Part shown: one piece after another, positions 32,340 through 42,299 of the stretch
How positions within the stretch are numbered: the stretch's first letter is position 1
How the letters are laid out: each line of letters opens with the position of its first letter
Source: Dactylorhiza incarnata
Taxonomy: Eukaryota; Streptophyta; Magnoliopsida; Asparagales; Orchidaceae
Direction: 5' to 3'
DNA: 64,000 nt
Assembly (NCBI GenBank): GCA_033032865.1
Contig: JAWHQI010000273.1
Span: forward strand, 3,534,001 to 3,598,000
Position numbers and translations under genes: made by a program
The notes under the pieces: generated by a model
Databases searched by the model: none
What the model was told of the DNA's origin: nothing
What the model saw: the letters and a program-made list of their open reading frames with translations, nothing else

Positions 32340-33152
32340 CTAGGCACATTCCATTGATAGGCGTTCATGGCCATTTCTTCGAACAGAGCTTGGGAGGCCT
32401 CCAGAGTTTTGTTGTTTAACGTTCCCCCGACGGCCGCATCGATCATCTATCGCGTAGAGAAATTTAAGTCATTATAAAATGTCTGGACCTGCAGCCAGGA
32501 CAACAGTGCGTGATGAGGACACCTACGCAAGAACTCTTTAAAATGCTCTGAAGTCTCATAGAGAGACTCAGAATCGTACTGAACGAAAGATGCGATATCT
32601 GTGCGTAATTTAGCGGTTTTAGACGGGGGAACATATTTGTTAAAATAAATCTGTCAATTGTGCCCACGTGGTTATGGATCCTCTGGGGAGAGAACTTAAC
32701 CATGCCTTGGCTTTTGTCCGCAGTGAAAATGGAAATAAGCGTAAATGAATAGCGTCATCAGTAACGCCATTAATTTTAAATGTATCACATATTTCCAAAA
32801 AACTAGAAAGGTGTAAATTCGGATCCTCATCTGACAAACCGTCAAATTGGACTGACTATTGTACCATTTGAATGATGCTAGATTTTATTTCAAAATTATT
32901 ATTAGCCACTGTTGGGTGTGTAATACTCGATCTGGTATCTTCCAAATTTGGCCTGGCATAATATGCCATGGTCCGTGGCGGGGTCACATCTGGAATTTGA
33001 TCGGCCATAGGTTCAGTGTAAGTACTCCGACAAACTCTTCTGGAAATTTGAGTAAGTTTTTATCACGAAGTCGGAGGTGCTCACGAAGGGTGCGCTCGAT
33101 TTCGGGGTCAAAAGGGATATTCGAGTCGTCCGAGAAGTTTCCTCGGGTCATA
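32340..33152 (-). pseudogene. gag of Athila-type element E, truncated
   Basis: Minus strand from ATG 33150-33152 (MTRGNFSDDSNIPFDPE). Athila gag (Retrotrans_gag, PF03732) is clear: NNNFEIKSSIIQMVQ, DEDPNLHLSSFLEICDTFK, INGVTDDAIHLRLFPFSLR, AKAWLSSLPRGSITTWAQL. In-frame stops follow MVQ and TDLF, and the frame changes at least twice. It ends at the D1 LTR (32339). Confidence 0.88.
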
Positions 33153-33292
33153 TACTAATAATAAAAATTATATATATTTTTGGCTTTTTCTATTTTTTTT
33201 ATTTTGATTTATATTTTTTTATATATTATTTATTTTTAATATATATGATAAAAGTAATAGTAATTCCTTGTTTCAAAATAACAACACCACTT

Positions 33293-33310
33293 TCCCAGGC
33301 AACGGCGCCA
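33293..33310 (-). other. Primer binding site of element E (tRNA-Asp type)
   Basis: Minus-strand TGGCGCCGTTGCCTGGGA, six bases after the LTR end. Confidence 0.9.
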
Positions 33311-34900
33311 AAAACTTGGTGATTAATTTTGGATTTTCCTTCTTTTTAATATGGTTTGCGCAACCTTTATATGACGAGATTAGAATTAGGTTGGTGTTTT
33401 CAAAGTGTTTCGCAAGTACTCCTACTTTGAGAAGCTAACCGGTATCCTATCGAAAGATAGAAGTAACAGTCTATTTCTACTTTCGAAGTATTGACGTTTA
33501 CACCCTGACTACAACGCTGAATTCAATTGATTTTTAAAATAGCAAAGGAGAGTTTTGCACTAAATTGGTTTTGAAAAGCTTTTGTTTAAATTTTAATCCA
33601 AACTAATCATATGATAAAGGCAAGTATACATTATCGTGAGTAATACAGTATATTTGTTTTAGAAAATATCGAGGTCGTATATTTCCGTGGATCGTGATTA
33701 TACCTACTTTGAGGAACGAACTATTATTTTATTGGAATAAGTTTTTAGTGTGGGTTTTTAAAAGCAAATGATAATAAGCATATAACTAGAGTTCTAAACG
33801 ATGATGATAAATAGCTCTCGATGTCGAATTACCTTGAGACGGAAATAGTCTTTTTAGAAGTAAAAGTTATGACTTTTCAAAACATTAAAATGGCTTGGCA
33901 GTGGAGGTTCCATAAGTATGAACTCTCCTCTCTCGAGGGTACGCTCTCCTGAGATTATGAATATTCGACCGAACTCTCGTTCTTTAATTGAATCTCCTTA
34001 ATACTCACTTTATGTTGTGAACCCCGCAATTAGATTTTTACTTCCAATTCGGGAGACTTACCTAATCCTCTCTTGAGGGTAGAGTGCACTTCTCTTTACC
34101 CGTGAGCGATCAGTCCGTACGCACGAGCTTCTCGGCTAACCAGTGTACGAAAACGGAAATGAAAACCACACATCGATTATATGGCTCCACTTAACGTTAT
34201 TCTCGGGTAAACCTTAAGCTCGTTAATTATTTTAGAAAGAGATGATTTATGTTTAGAAAAACTATTTTTGTGTCCCAATGCTCTTCGACATCGTGTGCTA
34301 AAGGAAATTAGCCACTCATCGGAATAGAGACGACATTAATAATTAGATAATACATGTTTAATAATTTAAGCGGATATAAGCGGATAAAAAGCGAAATAAA
34401 AAGACTTATATAAAAGCAATAATAGTATCTGTCCCAACTGTCTTAATCAAGCGTTAAAGAAACTTAGCCTCTCATCCGGGACGGGGGTGGTATAGAGCAG
34501 TTATATAAATACTGAAATAAATCTATGTTACAAAAAAAAAAAAGGAAAAAATGAAAGAAAGCGTTTAAACTAAAGCAATAAGTAAAGCGTTGAAAGAAAA
34601 GCAATAAACTATTTAATGAAAGCAGTAAACATAAATAATGAAAGAAATAAACCTAAGTTATGAAAGCAATAAACTATTCTCATACACACACACACACTAA
34701 CATAAATTGAAAAAAAGGTGATGATCCAAATGAGAAAACAACATTTTATTTCAAAAATAAGCATTAAAACTAAAAAAGGCGAAAATTACAAACGAACTTA
34801 AACATAATTGCATAAAGAAAACTCTCATTCACTCAACAGAACTCAAAAAACACTACAAGAAATCAAAATTTGGATGAAAATTCCTTCAGCCGAGTCCCTC

Positions 34901-34908
34901 TATTTATA
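34901..34908 (-). promoter_or_regulatory. TATA box of the E LTR
   Basis: Minus-strand TATAAATA followed by GAGGGACTCGG. Confidence 0.6.
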
Positions 34909-35149
34909 GTCAAAATTTTATTTGTACACGCCCCTGGGTCACGGGCGTGTCTGGTGGTCACGAGCGTGACCCTGGGGCGTGACATTTGATCCGGCTTAAC
35001 GACCGCCTTCTCGAAGGATCCGCCGTCAAAATAAGGCTGTACACGGGCGTGTCATGATGGGTCACGGGCGTGACTTGTCGAGTCACGGGCGTGACTATGG
35101 GCGACACATATCTGCTTTAATTGGGGCGTGACGGCTGGCGTACACGGGT

Positions 35150-35510
35150 CGGGATTCGTCGAATGCCTGGATGGAGAGAGTTCGTCGAACGCCTGGACGG
35201 AGAGAGCTCGACGAATGCCTGGACTGAGAGTTCGTCGAATGCCTGGATTGAGAGTTCGTCAAACGCAGCTCGGGATTCGTCGAACGCAGCTCGGGATTCG
35301 TCGATCTCCTGGACGGAGAGAGTTCGTCGAACGCAGAGCACCTTTTGTCGAACGCAGATTGGAAAGAGTTCGCCTTTCGTCGAACGTCTGGACGCGGAGG
35401 GAGTTCGTCGAACGCGGTTCAGAGAAGAGTTCGTCGTTTGTCGAATGTTCTGAAGCGGAGGGAGATTTGTCAAACGCCGAACAGAAAGAGATCATCGTTC
35501 CTCGAACGTT
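35150..35510. repeat. TTCGTCGAA motif array in the E LTR
   Basis: About fourteen copies of TTCGTCGAA (complement TTCGACGAA) or close variants, spaced about 20-35 bp, often as gagttcgtcgaacgc. Open frames on both strands here are by-products. Confidence 0.88.
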
Positions 35511-35737
35511 TGAAAAGTTGGCGTTTTTAAAATTACACGCCCTTGGGTCACGGGCGTGACTCAGGGGCGTGACTTGACAGAAACTGTCAAATTTTGCAAA
35601 AAGAAAAATAAAGCTAAGTTAGTAACAAAAATAATAAAACAAGCAATTTATTTATTAATTTACATAAAAAATTTACAATATTAATTAAAACTATAATAAT
35701 AACTATACAAAAAATACATATATTTTACTACTCATCA

Positions 35738-36027
35738 CTCTCACTAATAGAATCTTTCTCCTCTGTACTTGAACTTTCTCGATCTTTTGACCTTCGTGTG
35801 GGGCGAGTCGTGTGGCGTTGTGGATCCTCCATGGGAACATCCCAATCCCTTTCTTCTGCCGGTGTCGATTTCAACTTCATGGCCCTGATCATATATAGCA
35901 CCATCTTCTCGATCAGTGATATACGGCGTGTCGAGTTCTCCCTGAATTCCTCAAACGACTCCTGATGGTCCTGACTTGTCTCACGGAGAGAGACTCCTCA
36001 TTGTAGGGGTGGCCAAGAAGATGATGG
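35738..36027 (-). pseudogene. D2 antisense gene, distal part
   Basis: Continues the frame from 46446 once G is removed: an in-frame stop, then SLRETSQDHQESFEEF, ISLIEKMVLYMIRAMKLKS, AEERDWDVPMEDPQRH and an Arg/Ser/Glu-rich tail running into the E insertion. The end of the gene is beyond E, outside the window. A helical, charged C-terminus; function unknown. Confidence 0.65.
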
Positions 36028-36441
36028 TGTATTTTCTTTTAAAAATCCTGGTCTTATGCCCAGAACCGCCGCTTTGCGGTGGCACCATCACTCGGGAAGG
36101 TTGCCACTACGAAACACCGATTTTGCCTGCCATATCGTTCACAAAAGAAGTAAGTATTGAAAAACTTATAGAAGTTCAAGTCCACATCACATAGAAAATA
36201 AACTCAACATATAGAGATGTCCACATGAAATAACTGAATAAAAGATATTAATAGAAGGGCTCATGTCCTGTACATCAATTCCTCACTACATTTTCACTCG
36301 CGGAAGCATAATCTACTAAAGCTAATAAGACACTCACGGATCCTGTCATCGATGTTCCCATGTTAGACTGCCCCGCCTCCATCTGCACCAACCTCTGGTG
36401 CTGCAGCATCTCCTCGATCTGCTAAAATGATAAGGTCCACT

Positions 36442-37645
36442 TGATGCAGGCTACGGTCTCCAACACGATCGCTACGAACAAACACGCGTTCCCTCTCAAC
36501 GCTCCCAAATTTTACGTTCGCAAAAAAATACTCGCAACATACATGCAACGCAATAATTATCAATTAGATGCTAACGTATGGGTAGTCATGCCGTTAGAGG
36601 TTGAATAGTTGGCTATAGGCCAATATTCTTCCCGACTAAAAGGACCCACCCGATCCGAACGAGCTTGAGTTGTACCAAAAGAGATCTACCAAAAATTACG
36701 ATTCAAAAAGTGTAGATCTCTCTCAACAAAAGGTTGAGGTTCGCCAATCATCTCTGAAAATTAAAAGAAATATGAAGATCGCACAAATCAATCGAAGAAA
36801 ACCACGATCATCCAAGTGATTCGAAGATCACGCCAAAATTTACCACCATAAGAAATTAATAAGAGGGAAAACCTCACGAGTAGAAATTTCGTTACCCCGC
36901 TTGAGATGGGATTATCCTCAAGCATGCACTCGCCCGAATCGTTCTTCAACGGATCCAACGGAGCCGTGTCAAATGGAGAGAAACTCGCTCGCCTTGATTG
37001 CTTCACACCGGATCTTTGTTCCACGAGATCACCACTATGTTTCTCCTTGGCCGAAATTCCTAAGTAGGAATAGGAGGAGAGGAAGGGGCGGATAAGGGGG
37101 AGGCCGAACCATTGGAGAGAAGAAAGGAGGGAAGGAGAGGAGGGAGAGGGGGCGGCCAAGAAAGCGAGGAGGAGGGTTGACGAAATTTCAAGATGGGGAA
37201 AGAGGGAATTCGGCTAGAGAGAGGGAGGAGATTTTAGGGTTTCAAATTCTTATCATTAAATAATAATAAAATCTAATACAAGAAGGACTTTTATAGGCTA
37301 GCCAACAAACATGGCTAAACGCAGTCCGAAATTAAAATAAACTATGAGCATGGTTAAACGCAGTCGAAAATTAAAAATAAACTATGAGCATGGTTAAACG
37401 CAGTCGAAAATTAAAAATAAAACATAGACATAAACAAGTCCAAAAATAAAGACAAAGCTTGATAAAAGTTTAATTAATAATTATAATAAAATAATTATAA
37501 TTATTAATTATTAATCTTGCGCCGCGGACGAAGGTTGTAACGGCGATGGCGTTCGTCATGACGTAAGTCTTTGGTTGGAGAGGCGACATCATCCGTAAGC
37601 GCGTCGATACCAACATCTTCATGTCGAGGGTCGTCGTCGCCATCA
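36442..37645 (-). repeat. 3' LTR of element F
   Basis: Minus-strand TGATGGCGACGACG to CCTGCATCA, 1204 bp, about 50 bp longer than its partner. TATAAAAG at 37288-37295. A 67-bp direct duplication (catggttaaacgcagtcgaaaatt) at about 37325-37400 explains part of the extra length. Confidence 0.93.
37288..37295 (-). promoter_or_regulatory. TATA box of the F 3' LTR
   Basis: Minus-strand TATAAAAG; the 5' LTR copy is at 41979-41986. Confidence 0.6.
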
Positions 37646-38990
37646 ATCCTCCCCCGCTCAAAAGTACTCATCACCAATGAGTTGTCCTGAAGGTAGCGGC
37701 GGAGAAGAGCATCATCTAAAAGAGCCACCTTCGATTCTGGAATCCCCGTGTCATCGGAGGCCGGACGATCACTCCAACGAATCAAGTAGCAGCGAATGTC
37801 ACCACTATGAGAGGAGAGCACTTCATCTCTGAATATCCTGTCAGGCACAAAAGTGGTTCGAGGGAACCTTGGAAAAGCATTAGGCAAATATGGAGAACAA
37901 GTTCAGCCATCAACATTCAACGTACCTCCAGTAGGAACCAAAGAAGAGAGCGAACCGGGCATAAGCTCACCCCCAACCCATTATAAAATGTAGTGGAACC
38001 AAACGGACAGTCGGTTAATTCAAGTTGTGGAGAAATATATGGCGTTAAATCTGAAACATTGAAAATAGGGGGAGATTCCCCAATAAGTTTGTAACTCCAA
38101 AAGAAAAGCGTTTTCTCCTAATTTTTTTAAAATTTGAAATGGACCCGCTAGCCGATTTGCCAACATTTTTATGGTGCCCGAAGGCAACCGTTCAGGGACG
38201 AGACGCACCATAACCAAATCGCCAACTTTTATGTGAGATGCTCTCTTATGTACGTTAGCATGAGATTGATAAGACGCGTATTGAGTAGCTATCGTGTCCA
38301 TAATGTGCTTGTGTAAATTATGATCGTGAGAGGCAAGGTCTTGTGCAAATTTACATGACTTATAAGATGGAGGTAACCGAACCAAGTCAAGTGGCAATGG
38401 TGCCTTATAACTGTGCACGATTTCATTCGGCGATAATTACATTGATCTATTTTTAGAATTATTATTCGCTAACTGAGCATGAGGAAAAAGTAAATCCCAA
38501 GTACCCATGTGGTCAGCTAAAATCATAGACACGTGTAGGTGAATGTGGTAAGCAACTGCAGTAAAAATATGCGCAACTGGACCGGATGAGTAAGTACGTC
38601 GTGAAGAAACTAAGTCTAAGGTTACAGTCGCCACAGATTCATAATCGCACTGACCGCTAACAAATCCGTAGATGGGCACTCAAAAAATTTGTCAATCAAA
38701 GGTGACGCGTAGTCAGATCTACGAAGGGCGGAGAAAATATCGAGCACAAAATCTAACAATTCAACAAAACATGTCTGACGGGACGTGGCCAACAGAGGGG
38801 CTAGTAACATAGGCAAAACCAACTAGCTAGGATGAGGCATAATAAATCCATGTCCTATAAATTCTGCAGGTCGAGTCCATGGGTCAGGAGGGAGGACCGG
38901 CAAAATTGAACCTGACACAATTTCTAATTGACAATGAGTTTAGGCAAAGGTGATAACATCAAAGAAATATCTTCCAGGTTCTCAACTTTA
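37504..38990 (-). pseudogene. pol remnant of F: integrase C-terminus and chromodomain-like end
   Basis: Minus strand. WDLLFPHAQLANNNSKNRS is the end of the integrase core, then HSYKAPLPLDLVRLP, the integrase C-terminal domain (HIKVGDLVMVRLVPERLPSG, LAGPFQILKKLGENAFLLEL), and a chromodomain-like segment (FRDEVLSSHSG, RCYLIRWSDRPASDD). It ends RRYNLRPRRKINN at 37504, about 140 bases inside the 3' LTR. Stops and shifts occur throughout, and sequence before 38560 is too decayed to assign. RT and RNase H are missing. Chromodomains guide integration through histone marks. Confidence 0.8.
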
Positions 38991-39030
38991 AAGTCACCCA
39001 AAATTAACCTTCCCTCGCAAGGTAAATCTT

Positions 39031-39429
39031 TCAACATAGTAGGTACATTTGTGAACACAGGTCATCGGACGATTCCTCAACTATCATAGGTGACCGACCT
39101 GGAAATAGGTCGACGGCAGGTGGGGTAATCCCAAGGAGTGGCACTACCAAGGGGAGATCCACTCCCATGACACTTGGGATAACCAACGTCTCAACAACGC
39201 TAAGCTCTTCCTCAAAAAAGACATCGCCCTCAGCGGTCTGCTCAATCAAAGGCACTAACTCCGAATCATCAGAAAAATCAATAACTAGATCAGAACATTT
39301 GGGAGGAGACTTTAATAAGACTGAGGTCATTGAGTGAGCAGGACACTCGACAAGTGTGTGGGTCAGACATTTCCCCAGCATCGTGTGTATAATTTGTTGG
39401 ACGACCCTCATTGACCGGAATACTCTCAT
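39031..39429 (-). pseudogene. Acidic gag-pol linker of element F
   Basis: Minus-strand frame with an acidic stretch (DLVIDFSDDSELVPLIEQTAEGDVFFEEELSVVE). No zinc knuckle or protease site is visible. It lies between gag and the pol remnant, so it is probably the gag tail after an internal deletion. Confidence 0.5.
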
Positions 39430-39547
39430 AGCGCGGGCTCATGGCATCCCTAGCCATAATGACATCTGAGTTTGAGTCAGTGGACCGGAACTTACCCTTA
39501 TCTTTCAGGGATAACGGAGGGGGAGGTCCTAAGATGGACTTGCCCTT

Positions 39548-39979
39548 CTAAAAATAATGAGACTTGGACTTGTGAGCAAGATGCTTCTCAATATCCAACG
39601 CGGTATTATAGGCGGTGCTTAAATCTGTGTGTTCATAACGAAGGAGTTTACCTTGAATGTCGGGGTTAAGCCCCTTACGAAACCGTGAAAGGGTGACCTC
39701 AGACATCTCCCTAACATCGCACCTAGCCATCAAGTCCTTTAGGAGTTCCATGTACTCCGGAACCGATCGATTCCCTTGTCTAAGGGAAGATAACTCATCA
39801 AACATTTGTGCTCGATGGTATGAAGACAGAGGAGGGGTTCGGTTGGCCGAAAGTTGGGCAACCATTTCTCGAATCTCCCCCAGTTATTGAATCATCTCAC
39901 GTCGAAAATCATCAACCGGCGAGTGGTTTCAATTTGGTTGTCGCACGTCACGAGGCAAAGTTGGGGTGCGATTAGCCAT
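39548..39979 (-). pseudogene. gag of element F, disrupted
   Basis: Minus strand from ATG 39977-39979 (MANRTPTLPRDVRQPN). Two early stops, then an intact run with chromovirus gag motifs: MFDELSSLRQGNRSVPEYM, LLKDLMARCDVRE, SRFRKGLNPDIQ, LLRYEHTDLSTAYNTALDIE. It is shorter than usual because the capsid N-terminal half and zinc knuckle are not evident. Role: particle protein. Confidence 0.82.
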
Positions 39980-40129
39980 AACTTTGGCATACAAGTAATC
40001 TAAATGGGAAACATAAATGTCATCAGCCATACCCGAAGAGTAGGTGCGTACTCGGGACCAGAACTAGTGAACATGCATTGATAGAAAATTTTTGAATCTG
40101 AACTAGACAGGTGTATAAAAGAGAATTTT

Positions 40130-40440
40130 ATAAGGAAAATTTTTTTGAAATTCCAAAAAAATTTGAATTTCCAGAAATATTTGAAATTCAAAAATTTAAA
40201 TTTTAAATTTCAAAAATTTGAATTTGAAATTTTGAATGTGAAAATAAAAAATTTGAATTTCAAAATTTTGATTTTCAAAAATTTGAATTTGAATTTTGAA
40301 TTTCAAAAATTTGAATTTTGAATATGAATTTCAAAAAATTGAATTTGAATTTAAAAAATTTGAATTTTACTTTCCCGAATTTAAATTTTTTTATTTCCGC
40401 AGAAAAATAAAAAATTTAGGCTGATATTCGCAGACCAGAA
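40130..40440. repeat. AATTTGAATTTCAAAA simple repeat in the F leader
   Basis: Degenerate runs of aatttgaatttcaaaaatt and poly-A/T between gag and the primer site; a shorter run recurs at 40740-40800. Confidence 0.85.
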
Positions 40441-41190
40441 ATTTTAAACAGGGTAATTAATATATTTTTTTTATTTTCTTACTTAGAAAAATATTGAGAA
40501 TTCCCAGAATTTTATTTTTTTTATTTTCGCAGGAAATTTTAAATTTTAGGCCGCTATTCGTAGACCACCAATTAAAAGTTTTGATATTTTGAACACGAAA
40601 TCATGTGAAGATTGTGTGTGCCGGCGATCTAAGAAAACTATAGGAATGCGTTAATTAAGAAATTCACACGAACCTCGCTCTAATACCAAATTGATGCAGG
40701 CTACGGTCTCCGACACGATCGCTACGAACAAACACGCGAAAAAAATTTGAATTTGAATTTCAAAAATTTGAATTTTACTTTCCCGAATTTAAATTTTTTT
40801 TTAGCAGAAAAATAAAAAATTTTGACCACTATTCGCAGACCAGAAATTTTAAACAGGTTAAAATTTTATGAAAGATATTTTTTTCCCACTTAAAAACTAG
40901 GGTAATTAATATATATTTATTTATTTTCTTACTGAGAAAAATATGGAGAATTCCCAGAAATTTATTTATTTTATTTTCACAGAAAAATAAAAATTTTAGG
41001 ACGCTATTCGCAGACCACCAATTAAAAGTTTTGATATTTTGAACACGAAATCGCGTGAAGATTGTGTTAGCCGGCGATCTAAGAAAACTATAGGAATGCG
41101 TCAATTAAGAAATTGACACGAAGCTCGCTCTGATACCAAATTGATGCAGGCTACGGTCTCCGACACGATCGCTACGAACAAACACGCGTT
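40330..41190. repeat. Tandem duplication of leader, primer site and LTR end in F
   Basis: The left copy (about 40330-40740) and right copy (about 40741-41190) share gaattttactttcccgaat, agaccagaaattttaaacagg, the primer site and the first 50 or so bases of the LTR end. The right copy has about 40 extra bases (40859-40900). Confidence 0.85.
41123..41138 (-). other. Primer binding site of element F (initiator tRNA-Met)
   Basis: Minus-strand TGGTATCAGAGCGAGC, three bases after the LTR end. A second, mutated copy (TGGTATTAGAGCGAGG) is at 40673-40688. Confidence 0.9.
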
Positions 41191-42294
41191 CCGTCTCAAC
41201 GCTCCCAAATTTTACGTTCGTACAAAAATACTCACAACGTACACGCAACGTATTAATTATAAATTAGATGCTAACGTATGGGTAGTCACGCCGTTAGAGG
41301 TTGAATAGATGGCTATAGGCCAATATTCTTCCCGACTAAAAGGACCCACCCTGTCCGAACGAGCTTGAGTTGTACCAAAAGAGATCTACCAAAAATTACG
41401 ATTCAAAAAGGGTAGATCTCCCCCAACAAAAAGTCGAGGTTCGCCGATCCTCTTCGAAAATTAAAAGAAATAAGAAGATCGCACTAATCAATCGAAGAAA
41501 ACCACGATCATCCAAGTGATTCGAATATCACGCCAAAATTTACCACCGCAAGAAATTAACAAGAGGGAAAACCTCACGAGTAGAAATTTCGTTACACTGC
41601 ATGAGATGGGATAATCCTCAACCATGCACTCGCCCGAATCGTTCTTCAACGGATCCACCGGAGCCACGTCGAATGGAGAGAAACTCGCTCGCCTTGATTG
41701 CTTCACGCCGGATCTTTGTTCCACGAGGTCACCACTATGTTTCTCCTTGGCCGAAATTCCTTAGTAGGAATATGGGGAGAGGAAGGGGCGGTTAAGGGGG
41801 AGGCCGAACCTTTGGTGACGAGAAAGGAGGGAAGGAGAGGGGGCGGCCAAGAGAGGGAGGAGGAGGGTGGCCGAAATTTCAAGAGGGGGAAAGAGGGAAT
41901 TCGGCTAGAGAGAGGTAGGAGATTTTAGGATTTCAAATTCTTATCATTCAATAATAATGAAATCTAATACAAGAAGGCCTTTTATAGGCTAGCCAACAAA
42001 CACGGCTAAATGCTGTCCGAAATTAAAATAAACTATGAGCATGGCTAAACGCAGTCTAAAATTAAAAATAAAACATAGACATAAACAAGTCCAAAAATAA
42101 AGACAGCTAGATAAAAATTTAGTTAATAATTATAATAAAATAATTATAATTTTTAATTTTTAATCTTGCGCCGCGGACGAAGGTTGTAACGGCGATGGCG
42201 TTCGTCATGACGTAAGTCTTTGGTTGGAGAGGCGCCATCATCCGTATGCGCGCGGATACCAATATCTTCATGTTGAAGGTCTTCGTCGCCATCA
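41142..42294 (-). repeat. 5' LTR of element F
   Basis: Minus-strand TGATGGCGACGAAGACC to CCTGCATCA, 1153 bp, followed upstream by CCACT. TATAAAAG at 41979-41986. Confidence 0.93.
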
Positions 42295-42299
42295 CCACT

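Larger units (their letters stand above)
32340..35737 (-). mobile_element. Athila-type element E, 5' part, minus strand
   Basis: Reading the minus strand: LTR (35737 to 33317), tRNA-Asp type primer site, leader and gag, which stops where D1 is inserted. The rest of E lies beyond D1, outside the window. Its LTR resembles that of element I in the GTCACGCCCGTGAC motifs and in the U5 half. E interrupts the D2 antisense gene at 35738. Confidence 0.87.
33317..35737 (-). repeat. 5' LTR of element E
   Basis: Minus-strand TGATGAGTAG to AATCACCA, about 2.4 kb. It contains GTCACGCCCGTGAC-type palindromes (34920-35115 and 35535-35575), a TTCGTCGAA array (35150-35510), a TATA box at 34901-34908 and a (CA)n run near 34683. 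Confidence 0.88.
36442..42294 (-). mobile_element. Chromovirus derivative F, minus strand
   Basis: LTRs 42294-41142 (5') and 37645-36442 (3') on the minus strand, flanked by perfect CCACT duplications (36437-36441 and 42295-42299). The primer site matches initiator tRNA-Met. The interior has gag, an acidic region, and only the C-terminal part of pol (integrase end plus chromodomain-like segment); RT and RNase H are deleted. The coding end runs into the 3' LTR, as in CRM-type chromoviruses. It lies within LTR G. Confidence 0.9.

Noticed and set aside
35117..35559. Arg/Ser-rich frames on both strands around 35120-35560
   Set aside because: They arise from the TTCGTCGAA motif array in the E LTR.
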